A DNA stretch of 64,000 bases from contig PYSS01000119.1 of NCBI GenBank assembly GCA_003049465.1, positions 55,266 through 119,265 of the forward strand, in the 5' to 3' direction. Positions within the stretch are counted from its first letter, which is position 1; every line of letters starts with the position of its first letter. Below, piece after piece: positions 1 to 10,818 of the stretch. The notes below the pieces were generated by a model. That model saw only the letters and a program-made list of their open reading frames with translations, was not told the origin of the DNA and ran no database searches. Source of the stretch: Magnaporthiopsis rhizophila. Its lineage: Eukaryota > Ascomycota > Sordariomycetes > Magnaporthales > Magnaporthaceae. The translations under genes and the position numbers were made by a program.

Positions 1-50
1 AGCGAGTCCAGTAACAAATCAATAATGCCAACATGGAAGGTGTAACTGAC

Positions 51-345
51 TGTCCATGTCACCGCCAGCGGCGCGGAAAAAAGGAGCGAGCTTTTCGGGA
101 ACCAGAACTTTGCAGCTCTTGTCGCCAAGCTCGTCAATCTAGCAAGGCGGTACAGATCGTCAGCTCAGCTCTGGCGCAAGCGTTCGGGCGGTGGACGCGA
201 TAATGCGCGCAAGGGCCGGGGCAGATAGGCATACGATATGCTGAGCTATCGCTTTCAGGAGCGCAATGAGCACCGGCGTTGGCGCTTTGTCGTTGCCGAA
301 TAGATAGCCATAGTAGGCCTTGGGGTCAACCGGGTCTGTAGCCAT
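51..345 (-). CDS. DUF7514-type protein, 5' part (runs off left edge)
   Basis: Two exons can be read on the minus strand. Exon 1 (345..235, 37 codons from the ATG at 345) contains PKAYYGYLFGNDKAPTPV followed by an ALLKAIAQHI helix. It stops at a GTATGC donor (234). Exon 2 resumes at 138 after GCTAG and reads GDKSCKVLVPEKLAPFFRAAGGD, ending at 51 with a GTCAGT donor. The YYGYLF..DK.PTP..ALL..IAQ.I and L.P.KLA.F.RA.GGD..D pattern is what I know from the N-terminus of the fungal DUF7514 family, whose function is unknown. The remainder lies beyond position 1. Phase is kept across the intron. It could also be a relic, since only about 66 codons are visible. Confidence 0.6.
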
Positions 346-1870
346 CCTCACGGTCGAGGGGCTGTTGGGCCACAGGCGCAGCTTTGGGCGCGAGTAATTT
401 TATAAAGCAAGGGCGAGGACGACGTTGGCGGTCTAGGTTGGTGGTAGCATATCCCGCAGGGCTAGGCGTCGGCAGGGAGGAAGAGAGCGGAGGGCTGGTG
501 CCTGGCGTTGGGATCGAGCGTGCGACTGAGGGGCTTCGGCGAAGTGACTGTTGGAGCCGCAACCAGGGCAATGCGGTGTAACGAGCACGTAACCGACCAA
601 GTCTAGGCCGGGCTTGCACGACAGCGCGGGGGTAGCGGACCTTGCTGGCGACGCACGACAACATCAATCGCTCCGTCCTCTTCTTCTCGTGCTCAAATGT
701 CTTTTATACAATCTTTCGTTGCGGTTGACGCTAATTGGCGGCGGGTCGTGCTCCCTCGGAAAGTCGCAATTGAGACGCTGAGGGGTCTCGTTTGGTGGCC
801 TAGTGGGTGGTGCTGGGGGCTGCTGTTGGCGGAGGCCGCACGTGTGGTCCAAGGTCCTACCTCTGGTGGGGATTGGATTGATTGAGGGTGGGAGGTCGGG
901 TGTTGAGGACGGCGGGAGAGCCTCGAGCCCTTGCAGGTGATAAATAATGGCCAACAGAACAACCCAGCCTAGGCACTCTGTTTCAGCTGCGGCATGTGCT
1001 GGGCGGCGTCATTGCGAAGCAGTGCACGAAAAAGAGAAGGATGCGATTCCTCAGGTGACCACGCACCGCAAGCTGTTGCTGCGGTCAGTGGAGCCGACTG
1101 ACGCCCACTGTGGAGGCTCTGGGCGATTGCGCTTCTCTTCCCAGCCATGTCTCCAGTTCGGGACGTGCAGCTTTTCTGCTTCTTCCGCCTTGGGACGCAG
1201 GGTGTGCCCTGTCTGCCCGGTTCTTGACGGGAATTCTGCCACCTTCGACCTTGATCTGGGCGCCCAACAGCCGTTGCGGGCCAATGTGAAATCGACCGTG
1301 TGCCCGGTTCGTCATGTCTTGTCTTAACAGGTATCACTAGAATGCTACCCTTCCGCCTTACCTTCGGACAAAGTGCACAGGACATCAGACATCTCCGCCC
1401 TGCCTGGAAGAATGGGGAGTCATCGCCGCCCGGCTTCACCTTCACTACGCCCACTCGCCACATCGACAACAATCTACCAGGTAAGAGCGAAGGAAGCCTC
1501 AATGATCGCAGTCGATGGTACCCGATTCTTAGTAGCGCCAGCTAAAAAGTCCTCACCGCTTGGCAATGCCAAGAACCACGTCCACACTGCGTCCTGGCCA
1601 ATTGGCTTTCTCTCGATGGGGCCACTTGGCGGTCCGCAGTCGCTGCCAAAGATCCAAATTTGGCGTCTTACTACACCTGACTGCGTGCCAGCGTGCTGGG
1701 ATGGCTCGCCTGCGCACCGCAGCACAGCGTGGCAATGCAGCCTGCCAAAGGAGTAATACAGAAGAACTCGGAAACAGCCGGAAGAAATGGGCAGGAGAAG
1801 GAAGACATTTGGTTACCAATCGCCTAAAGATTTCCTTGTCCATCCTGCCTGCATCGCAAGGCGCGGCTAC
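346..1870. other. Intergenic, no gene recognised
   Basis: About 1.5 kb separate the DUF7514-type start from the acetyltransferase stop. Open frames on both strands are short or low-complexity (Arg/Pro/Ser rich) and none shows a family motif with consistent splice sites. It should hold the promoter of the leftward gene and the 3' UTR of the acetyltransferase. Confidence 0.6.
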
Positions 1871-2661
1871 CTAGACGCCAGGCTGGGTCACCACGAAGCG
1901 ATATCCCACCATGGTGATATTCTTTGAGGGATCCCTCAGATCGGGTTCGCCAAAGTCCGTAAATCGCTCCAGTCCGCATTTCTTCAGTACGTTGTGCGAC
2001 CGCTCGTTCGAGTTCTCGACCAGGGCCGTCAAGATCTCGCGCGCCTCGACGGGCTCCTGCTGTCGTTCTTGTTTTTGGCCCGCAGCGGCGGCCACGATCG
2101 ACCTCCTGTCCACCCTGAGCTGCACCGGAGACCGGGGTAGCTTCACGTACGCGTCGAGAAACGCCTTGACTAGCTCCGTGGCTAGGCCACGGCCCCAGAA
2201 CTCGTTACGTATCATGTATCCCAGCTCCGGCCATCTGGCGCTCGCTCGCTTCCATTGTCAGCATACATACATGCACACCATCAAGGGCGTGCGTACCCAA
2301 AAACGCCTTTGAGGCGGTGCGAACCCCCGATGCCGATGTACTCGCCAGTCTCCCTCCAGCAGATGGCAAAGCAGAACGTCTCGGCGTCCTTGGGCGGCAG
2401 TAGCGGGTCCAGCCTGGACTTGGTCTCGGTGAGGTCCTTGTCGGGCCTGCCGGTTGACGTCCATACCATGACCTCTGGCTGCGTCCGCAGCTTGTGGTGG
2501 GCATGCAGATCGTCCTCCCTCAGGGCCCTCAGGACCAGACGTTCCGTGACCACATCAGGCCTTTCCGAGTTCGGGGGAAGCGGCAGCGACGGGAGGGTAG
2601 TGTTGACCAGAACAAAGTCATCCTCGTTGGGCGCCCTAGTATCTTGGTGGTCGGTTGTCAT
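1871..2661 (-). CDS. GNAT-family N-acetyltransferase (RimJ-like)
   Basis: Two exons: 2661..2297 and 2234..1871 (TAG at 1873..1871), 242 residues. The intron has a GTACGC donor and a CCAG acceptor, and joining gives ..VFG-WPELGYMI... The start is the ATG at 2661; an in-frame TTG at 2691 is not needed. Residues about 30-45 carry TERLVLRALREDD, the usual beta-strand opening of RimJ/RimL-type GNAT domains. The acetyl-CoA-binding stretch is WPELGYMIRNEFWGRGLATE (conserved R/Q-x-x-G-x-G/A form), followed by NxRSxxVLKKCGLER, the typical C-terminal GNAT helix. The family transfers acetyl groups from acetyl-CoA to protein N-termini or small amines; the substrate cannot be told. A TATA-like site lies about 95 bp upstream. 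Confidence 0.85.
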
Positions 2662-2754
2662 TTTGATGATTGTCGACCGTGGCGACGTCAAAGACGTCTC
2701 GGAGGAATGTGATGTAAAACTGTATTGTGATCCATGGCCGAGTTGGCCATCCCC

Positions 2755-2762
2755 TTATATAA
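2755..2762 (-). promoter_or_regulatory. TATA box of the acetyltransferase gene
   Basis: The palindromic TTATATAA at 2755-2762 lies about 95 bp upstream of the acetyltransferase ATG (2661), a normal place for a TATA element. Nothing else in the 640-bp interval between this gene and RPL20 suggests a gene. Confidence 0.5.
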
Positions 2763-3302
2763 ACCCGTCTCGGCTGGCCCTAGTGACATCGCCGAAGCAA
2801 TCGGACCGCGGTGACTCAACCAAATTCGGGTGCAGGAACCGGCGACCCCGCCGAGCTAGCGGGTCCATGTAAGACGGGCACGAAGTGCTTGGGGAAGAGA
2901 AATCATCACGATGGAGTCCCCACGTCAAGGCGAAAGGGTTTTCACTTCGTCGAGTGGGCGGACCTGCATGTAACATGAACGTGTTACAGTCACCACACAT
3001 CACAGGACAGGAACGAATGGCTCTCATAAAATTCGCCCGGGGCTGAAGCCCACATTTTTGAAACCATAACTCCTGTCTCGTAGAACTCCAGAAGCATCAC
3101 TTGCCCGCAGCGGCTCGCAACCCGAAGCCTCCTTCTGGTCTGCAGACGACCGACCCTTGGACCCCAAGGAGAAAGACCACGCAGAAAGTTTATTCTTCGT
3201 TCGTCGTCGCCCTTCCTAAGAGCAAATGCTGAGAGAGACATGTCCCGGAACCCATAATAAACACCTGAAGAACCTCCCGAACCCTGGCAGCACCGACCCC
3301 GT

Positions 3303-4453
3303 TTAAGCAAAAGTGGATGGACGCGTCGCGCTGAAGATCTTCTTGGCGCTGACCTTGGGCACACGGTGGGGCAGGGGGAAAGAGAGGCCCTTGGCGACAA
3401 GCTGCTTGATGTATGGGCGCTTGATGTCGTCCGTCTTCTCGATCTCGACGACGCGGAGGATCTGTCCTTGTTCGTCAGTACCAGAGCCAAACCATGTCTT
3501 CAATCGTCAGTTGGGCCAGGGACAACATACGTGAATGGATCGGAAACGGGCACGGTGGCGGGCGGCCATGTCCGAGTACAGGGCCTCGACGGCGTCAGTC
3601 CTGGACATCTCACGGTACTCCTTGTACATGTTGTGGGTGCCGGAGCGCGAGTCGTAGCGGATCCAGATGCCGAAGTTCTTGACCTTCAGGGGGTGCTTCT
3701 CGTGGATCTGTCGGACGGTCTTGTGTCAGCGCCATCGCTCACCATCTCCATCCACCACACGCTGCATTGAGCCCCGGGGAGCAACTTCAACATACCACGT
3801 TGACGCTGACGATCTCACCGGTGGCCTTCTTGACCTTCTTGAGACCCCGCATGAAGTACCAGTACCGGGACTTGGCGACAACCGTGTTGGGTGCAAAGAT
3901 CCTCATGCGGTACAGGCTGGGGGTAGGGTTGGTCTCGGTCGGCAGATGCCGGCCGATGACCTGGTATTCCTGAAGGCGACCTGTAGGTAGACTACAAGTC
4001 AGCAAGCCGACCGCAGTGACGATTTTCTATGTGAAAGTCCTCCTCTATCCCAGCTCCTTGCGAGGAATTGTCGTGGCGGCTGCTGGGGTATTCGTCGTGG
4101 TGCCAAAAAATTCCGGATTCGTGGCCAGAGTGACGGGCATCTGAGGCCAGGATGTCAAGACTTGGGCAGTCGAGTTCCTGTCTCTTTTGCCCTCGCAGTC
4201 TCCCATTCAGAAGCGACAATGTGATGGTGAGAGAACTTTTTTGTTTTCGACAAGGGCTGCGTTGCTTGCCGTGACTAGTCGTCGCCGGGCCCTAAACCCC
4301 AACTGTATCTGGTGCCTGGGACATCGCTTCGGTCGGCGGAGAGTAGTCGTTCAGGTGTCGTCGTCGATTCTATTCCGGAAGGGCACCGTGACCCCAGCTG
4401 CATCGCCCATCGCCGCGCCACCTCGGGACGAAAAACAAAAGTCGCTTACCCAT
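3303..4453 (-). CDS. rpl20: 60S ribosomal protein eL20 (L18a/L20A)
   Basis: Four exons: 4453..4450 (only ATGG), 3980..3796, 3707..3531 and 3461..3303; 174 residues, as in yeast (172). Joining ATGG to GTCGCCTTC gives MGRLQEYQVIGRHLPTE, the exact family start. Further signatures are RIFAPNTVVAKSRYW, KVKNFGIWIRYDSRSGTHN, MAARHRARFRSIH and FPLPHRVPK. It is a core large-subunit protein of the cytosolic ribosome. Intron 1 is long (468 nt) and begins one base after the start codon. An AATAAA lies on the coding strand at 3195..3190, about 108 nt past the stop. It is divergent from CSN12 and shares a 563-bp promoter region. An AGCCCTAA motif (4636-4643) stands upstream. Confidence 0.97.
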
Positions 4454-4635
4454 CTTGAGAAGAATGTCAGTTACTATGTTTTTTTCTAGCCGTACTCAAG
4501 GGACATGCGGTCGAAGACTCACTGTGAATGTTTTTTTGGTGGTCGCTGGTCTTTCGCTGGTCGTCTGCTTCACGCTCTGCGAGAAAGTTTGAATTGGTGG
4601 TCGGCGGCTGACAAAAATGGACTGGATGTGGAAAA

Positions 4636-4643
4636 AGCCCTAA
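4636..4643 (+). promoter_or_regulatory. Tbf1-like (ARCCCTAA) motif in RPL20/CSN12 promoter
   Basis: AGCCCTAA matches the Tbf1 T2AG3-type consensus ARCCCTAA known from fungal ribosomal-protein and snoRNA promoters. It lies 183 bp upstream of the RPL20 ATG and 374 bp upstream of CSN12. A related string, GCCCTAAACCCC, is at 4289-4300 inside RPL20 intron 1. Binding is inferred from sequence only. Confidence 0.45.
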
Positions 4644-4912
4644 TCGCGCCCAAGCCACATTTGGGTAGTGGGCAGTTTGTGGGGCGCGGGGCGGCCTAAT
4701 GTGGCTGCTGGGGATGTGGCTTGATCGAATCAGAGCTCAGTCGCGTCTCGATGCTGGAATGGATGTCTTGGGAGAGCACGCTGGGGTGCAGAAAGGTGGG
4801 TACAAAGCTTGAGAGCCTGCCCAGGGAGGTACCTGTGTGCTGAACTCCCTATTTCCTTTATGGAAACCTGGCCATGCAATACCTACGCGAAATCGGAAGC
4901 ACCTTTTAAATC

Positions 4913-4957
4913 GGCTCACGCCTTGCCCACCCTCGGCTCACACCTTGCCCACCCACG
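4913..4957. repeat. Two-copy tandem repeat (about 22 bp unit)
   Basis: The unit GGCTCAC(G/A)CCTTGCCCACC occurs twice in a row, differing by one base, about 60-100 bp upstream of the CSN12 ATG. A short tandem duplication in the promoter or leader. The rest of the 4454-5016 interval holds no gene. Confidence 0.7.
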
Positions 4958-5016
4958 GCGGGCGTCGTGATTCGCATCGCACATGAGCGTAGCGGCGTGT
5001 TCGACTCTCAGTCACC

Positions 5017-6722
5017 ATGGATCAACTGCTCGACCGCTTCGCTGAGGCGGTCCGTTCGGGAAACGGCCCTCTCTTGGCAACCACGCTCTCCCCAGCAGAC
5101 TCAGCAGATGGCCTCCAGAAGCTTCAGGCTATTTGGAACAGCGCCTCGCCTCAGGATGTCAAGGGCGTGATCCGGAACAGGATCAGGAAGAAGGTCGGCT
5201 CTCACCTCTCTAACGACGAAGCGCAGGGTTGGACCGAGGTGTTCACTGCCTTTTGGAAGGCCATCGGCGAGATCCTCTCCATCAACGGCCTTTCGGGAGC
5301 ACAATCCAAACCATCGTGGTTAGGCGTGTATGAAGCGTGGAAGGAGCTGACCTCGATGATCATTCGGGGCTACACCAACCACAGCTTCCTGGCCTGGACC
5401 ATCCCCTGTCTGTATGTGGCCGGCAGGCATCTGAGGCTTTTTGCCATCAAGGCGGACGAGGAACGCAGCAGAACCTCGAGCGACGCCAACAACACCACAT
5501 TTGAGGACGATTTTGAGACAGAGTCGGACAAGAACAAGCAGCTTGAAGACTGTGCAAGACAGCTCAACCGCATATTTACCCTCTGCCTCAGCGACAGGTA
5601 CGTTCATCATGGGCACGGGGTGCTCACGACTAGGGGCCGAAGATGCTGACCAACTCGGCGCCAGAGCTCCGCTGGAAGATTCAAGGAAATGGGGAATCTA
5701 CTATATCATCAACCTGCTGTTCAAGACGTACTTCAAGCTGAATTCGGCGAGTCTGTCGCGGAATATCCTGAAAGCTCTCAATGCCTACAAAGGCGACATG
5801 CCCGCCCTGGTGCAGTTTCCAAAGTCTCAGCAGGTCACCTTCAGGTACTATGAGGGCGTCCTCTCATTCCTGGACGAGAACTACGTCGAGGTGGGCTTGC
5901 CCTATTGGCTCTGAAATGCCCACAGTGCATGCTGACTCTCGCTTCCAGGCCGAGACGCATCTCGAGCAGGCATACAGTCTCTGCCACAAGGACGCCCTGA
6001 AAAACAAGCAGTAAGCTTTTTCCCCCTCTACTGGACGAACTAGGAGATTTTGAGTGCTTACACTTGTCGCCACGTGCATCTGAAAGGTTGATACTCACGT
6101 ATCTTATTCCCTGCCGCCTCCTCACAAGTCACACACTTCCCAGCCCGGCGCTTTTGGAGCCCTATCCAAGACTGCAAGAGCTTTTCCTTCCTCTGTCGCG
6201 ATGCATCAAGAAAGGGGAGCTCCATGCTTTCGACCTGGCGCTTCAGGCCGGCGAGGAGACGTTTGTGAAGCGCCGAATTTATCTCACTCTCGAACGCGGC
6301 CGCGACGTCACCTTGCGCAATCTGCTGCGCAAGGTCTTCCTGGCCGGCGGCTTTGAAGAGTCCAAGGACCCCAACGCAGCGCCGATTCGCCGCACCCGGG
6401 TGCCCGTGGCCGAGTTCTCGGCTGCCATCAGCCTCAACAGCAAACAGTCGCTCGATAGCGACGAGGTTGAGTGTTTGTTGGCAAACATGATTTACAAGGT
6501 ATGCTTCTCTCTCCTTCTGGGTCGCAAAGCATGGTTCGCAAACGCGTGCAATGCAATGCCCCTGGTCTGCCTAAAGCTGCCGCGTCCGCCACCCGTATCC
6601 ACCCCGTTTGGAACTGCAGTGACTCACCGTAATCACAGAACCTCATGAAGGGATACATCCACCGAGAACGAGGCATCGCTGTGCTCAGCAAGACCGGCGC
6701 CTTTCCGGGAACTGGCGTGTGA
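5017..6722 (+). CDS. csn12: Csn12-like PCI-domain protein
   Basis: Five exons: 5017..5597, 5665..5890, 5949..6010, 6087..6498 and 6639..6722; 454 residues, the usual Csn12/PCID2 length. All junctions keep frame. The start is the ATG in CACCATGG at 5017. The N-terminal half is helical (AWKELTSMIIRGY, LARQLNRIFTLCLSDR). NKQLILTYLIPCRLL and LPSPALLEPYP are diagnostic for Csn12. The PCI winged helix lies in RRIYLTLERGRDVTLRNLLRKVF ... SDEVECLLANMIYK-NLMKGYIHRERGIAVLSKTGAFP. In yeast Csn12 pairs with Thp3 and Sem1 in splicing and transcription-coupled RNA work and with the COP9 signalosome; PCID2 acts in TREX-2. It is transcribed divergently from RPL20. Confidence 0.93.
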
Positions 6723-8103
6723 GGGATTTTGGGGTCCGTATGGGACTCATCTCAACAGAATCATGTTGGGACCAACCTGGATCGACTGTGCAACATCTGC
6801 TGTAATCGGACCGGACTTACAACAGTCATGCGACTCACATCCATGACCCTCCCCGCGTGTCTACTCGGCCCTTTATCAGCAGCACGGCGCTCGACCGATC
6901 GGTGCCAAGTCAAGGCGGCTCCGGCGAACCGGATCTGCGACCTGAATAAATTAAGGTTGACAGTTATATGGATGGACGGCGCGTGTGGGGGAAGATTGTT
7001 GGCTGGCTTGTGACTCATAGACTTTATTCACCCCGCTTCGCTGACGGGAAGGAGAAGACTCAAACGCCTCCTACGGAATCGGCCGTTGGGCATCTCCACC
7101 TGTCTTTCTTGACGCCCCATCCGACGAGGGGCGCGGGTGCGGGATTTCTCTATTTGCATGGGATGAAGAACCTTGGCGCGGGACCCATAGAGTTGATACT
7201 CCAACACAGCTTGCCTATCATCAAGAGATCGCAACGAGAAAATGGCACCGAACGAGCTGCATTATGTGACTCCCCTAGAGGAGAGGTTGAGCAGATATCA
7301 AAAGGTCGTCAGAGAGTGTTGAGAAGGATATTGATACAGTTTCGTCCTTGCGGTGCAATCTTTTGTAGTAAACGTCCATCTCTCAGTCCAAACCCAGCCC
7401 AAGCCCAAGCCCAGCCCCTAAAATAAACCAACGTCGTCATGTGGATATCTCAAGGAGGTCAAGATGGATCAAAAAGGGCCGATAGAATACAGCGACCAGA
7501 TATCCAAAAGCACAGAGGAGTAAGAAAAAAGAAAGCAAGGAGATGGCAAGGCACTTGCCTCGCCCCGCTCTCATACCAGAGTCCTCCAACAGAAACGAGT
7601 CTAATGGTACAGTGCAAGACGGATAACAAAACAGTCGACGATTAAAAATGCACGCAAATTGAGTCTAGAGAGATTCGACGGGATATTTGACGCAGGGATG
7701 GGGAAAGGACCAGAATCGTACCGCCAAAAGGAAAGCAAAAGAAATTCCGCAACACCGATTTGTCGTTCTCAGGCCGTATGAAAAAGAATAAAGTGATGTA
7801 GGGAGATGGAGGGGAAAATAAAGCGGCAATTGCAAAATCAAAAAGAGCCGACAAGATGTTTTTGTTTGTCGTGGCAAGAAGGTGAGAAGCAAAGATGAGA
7901 CGGAAAGGGGGGCGTAATTCATTAAAGGCTGGCATCGCCGAGAGGGCCAGGATGTTGTTTCTTTTCCTTTTTTTTTTCCTGGGGGTTCGTCTTTTTCTGG
8001 AAGATGCACGACGCGCGCGAAACTCCGAAAAGGCAGCAGGCAGAATGGTTAGGGGCTGAGATGGAACGACGACAGGGTTGGATTGGCTGAGGAGCGCGAC
8101 AGC
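6723..8103. other. Intergenic between convergent CSN12 and BTB genes
   Basis: This is 1.4 kb between two converging genes. It is AT-richer and A-rich on the + strand around 7480-7950. Open frames are short and without motifs. It most likely holds the two 3' UTRs; I see no RNA gene. Confidence 0.6.
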
Positions 8104-9252
8104 CTAGGAGTGGCGACCGCTGCGAGGCGTGGTTCTAGAATGGCGAGGAGGTGGTTAATGGGAGTCAAGAAAGGGCACGCACAAAAAAGCAGGCGACAAG
8201 GCAGCAGGCAGCAATGACCAGAATAAAAAAATAAAAAAAAAAAGACTCACTGTGAGGTGGCGATGTCGTCCACGTGGTTGCACAAGGCGACAAACAGGTC
8301 AAAGAAGAGCTGTGTGCCGCCATTGTACATCTCGAGCTGCATGGTGCCGCTGCGCTTAAAGGTGCTGCGGCTGCGGATGATGAGGGCCAGGTAGTGGGCT
8401 CGCAGCTTGGAGTCTGTGTCGGGGGTGTTGGCGTAGGCGTAGCGGGCAGACGTGAGGATGGTGCTGCACTGGATGCCCGACTCTTTTGGTTCATGCAGAG
8501 GTCAGCATGCGGTCGTGGGAAATGAGGAATCAAAGTGGATGGTTGGCAGACGAAAGAACATACGAAGGCCTTGCTTGCGCAGAGCGACACGCTTCAGCTC
8601 CTCAAGCCCGTACTTCTGGGCGGCGCAATAGATAACGGTGTCCTTAAGGAGCTCGCCGTCGGGCCCCTGGTGGAGGGCGAGCGAGCCGCCGCCGCCGCCC
8701 TCGACGGGCTCCAGCTCCCAAGAGTTGCGGCGCTTGTTGTGGACGAGGCGCGGGTAGTAGTCGCCCTTGTACAGGTACTCGAGGACCGACGAGAAGATCT
8801 CGGGCTCCTCGTCCGGCAGCGCCAGCCGCTTCGACTGGGAGTCCATGTACTGGCCCCTGAGCGCTGCCTCGAAGAAGGGCGAGTGGCTGAGGACGTGCTC
8901 GTGCGCCGCGAAAATCCTCTGCTCTTCGCCAACGACCAGAGTGACGATGGCAGATGTCAGGTTGCTGGAGCAGGAGGAAGTAACAGGGTTAGCATGGATG
9001 GCGGCGGATGAGTGGTTTGATGGAAATGGGAAGGAAGTTGACATGTTAATACCTTTCGACCGTGGGAGATGATGCGTCTGCTGCGGCGGTTGATGCAGTT
9101 GCTGGTCGGCGACGGGAGTCGTGGCGAGACTCGTGGCGACGCTTTGAGATGCCGGCCTCCTTGCTGAAGGATGAGCTGGACTTGTTGGCCTTGTGGCTCT
9201 TGGAGAAGCTCTTGCTCGAAGAGGGCGGCGGGTTGAAGCGTGAGGAGAACAT
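8104..9252 (-). CDS. BTB/POZ domain protein
   Basis: Four exons: 9252..9053, 8964..8564, 8482..8251 and 8134..8104; 287 residues. The last exon supplies only about ten residues (TTPRSGRHS) and the stop. The N-terminus is a Ser/Lys-rich stretch of about 65 residues. The BTB fold follows: SAIVTLVVGEEQRIFAAHEHVLSHSPFFEAALRGQY, then LPDEEPEIFSSVLEYLYKGDYYPRL. A Gly-rich loop and a helix GLEELKRVAL come next. Fungal BTB proteins of this type often act as Cul3 adaptors or oligomerisation modules; no Kelch or MATH domain is present. The 5' leader appears to contain an intron (9538..9262, AG/GTAAGA to TTTAATCAG). A TATATAA on the coding strand (9614..9608) lies about 75 nt upstream of that donor. Confidence 0.85.
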
Positions 9253-9261
9253 TTTTTTGGT

Positions 9262-9538
9262 CTGATTAAAGGAAGGCAACAGGGAATGTGTCGGTGGCGT
9301 TAAAACGATGCTGCTGCTGGCATTTACAAGCCAAAATGCAGTGATAATGGCTTGGCTGAATGATACGGTGATATGAGGGTGCGACAGGAAATCTTTTTTG
9401 ATAGGTAGGGATTGAGGAGGAATTAATGGCGAGATGGAAACAGAGGCAAAAGTGATTAATGGGATAGAATGAGCCAAAAGTTTTTTTTGGACGGGACAGA
9501 GAAAAAGCAATCAAACCAAAATCGCCTTTTTTTCTTAC
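9262..9538 (-). other. Probable 5'-UTR intron of the BTB gene
   Basis: On the minus strand CCTCAG|GTAAGA starts at 9538 and a pyrimidine-rich CTTTAATCAG ends at 9262, nine bases before the ATG. The 277-nt interval is AT-richer than its flanks. The inference rests on splice consensus plus the TATATAA at 9614..9608, which would start transcription just upstream of the donor. Confidence 0.5.
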
Positions 9539-9614
9539 CTGAGGCCGCAAGTGTAATGATGGAAAGAGGGGAAAAGGGACGCAGAAAGACGATTGCGGGC
9601 ACGGCAGTTATATA

Positions 9615-10818
9615 GGTACGCGGGGCCGAGTGCCCCCATGCAGGGCATGCAGGCCGTCTGTTAGGTACCTCAGTGCAGAAGGCGACCATCAAGGCAGACG
9701 CGGTCTGGTTGGAGATACCTGGGCGCAGATTTGTCGGCAACGCGTCAGGCCAGTTCCAGGCAAACGGGATACCTGCACGTCTTCACGTGATGAGGCTAGG
9801 CCGGATTCGTCCACGGGGTTGGGCTATGGCCGGGGGTGCCACAAGGATTTGATTGAAGCAGCCAGGTAAAAGCGGGGCCGCTCTCGACCGCACAGTGGGG
9901 AACGACCCAGCCCAGCTCGCAACGCGGGCTGGCAAGCAGGGGCTCACAGCAGGGCCCTGCGCTGTGCTCTTCAACTGTCACACAGTGACTGGCAGACTGT
10001 AAGCAACCACCCGGGATTTGGGGACTCGCCATCTCCGTGCTGGAGGGGGAGTCAGAGCGGGCGCCGTGGCAGGATCAGCGCTGTGATTCGAGGACCTGAC
10101 CCGAGCCTTCCCCAAGCTGGCCGAGCTATGCGATGTTTGCTCCCGGGCAGGTCGTGAATCCGTCTTAGCCCCTTATGAGGGCGTGGAGCCGTCGCAGCAT
10201 CCCTGTCCAATCCTGTTAAACCCTTGCACACTCTCACTCTAGCTTTCTTCTCGACGACGGAAAAGATTTCTTTTGATGGGGCCATGAAATTCGTGCTGCC
10301 CGACGCAAAGTGAATGTCTCAGCAGGTGATTCCATCAATTGACTCGGCGCATTGGTGATGCTCTTTCCTGCCCGCTGCAGGAGACGCCAATTCTCGGGCG
10401 GATGTCTTCTTGCAGGCACTTTTGAGTTGTGGCATCGAATCGTCTTCTCCGGAAGCTGTTAAGCAGCGAACGCTGATTCACGCGGCGCCCCAGGTTTATC
10501 CTGGCGGGACTAGCGCGGGGGGTCCCAGGAGAAGCTGCATCCTTGTCGTTTGGACGATGGATAGCCCAGTTTGCCACCCCCTGATTCCGGCTGCTGGGTC
10601 CGGTCCTTGCATGTGAGGGACACATGCGATTTGCGGTCGGTTTGCTGTTTGTGCATCGTCGCAGCACGATCCCCAAAGGACGCACACCAGCGTCACTCTC
10701 CGAAATTTGCCGTTGGTATACTTACTTCTGATCTTGCTTCCAGATTCCTCTCCCTTTTCCTCTCTCTGTCTCGTTTCTTGCTTCCAATGTTTGCAGGGAG
10801 GACACTGCAACAAGGATG
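9615..10818. other. Intergenic, no gene recognised
   Basis: This interval of 1.2 kb lies between the BTB promoter and the 3' end of the hydrolase gene (both on minus). Short frames only. It would hold the hydrolase 3' UTR and the distal BTB promoter. Confidence 0.55.

Noticed and set aside
969..1502. 177-codon minus ORF in the left intergenic region
   Set aside because: Arg/Ser/Pro-rich with no domain pattern; overlaps equally long frames on the other strand.
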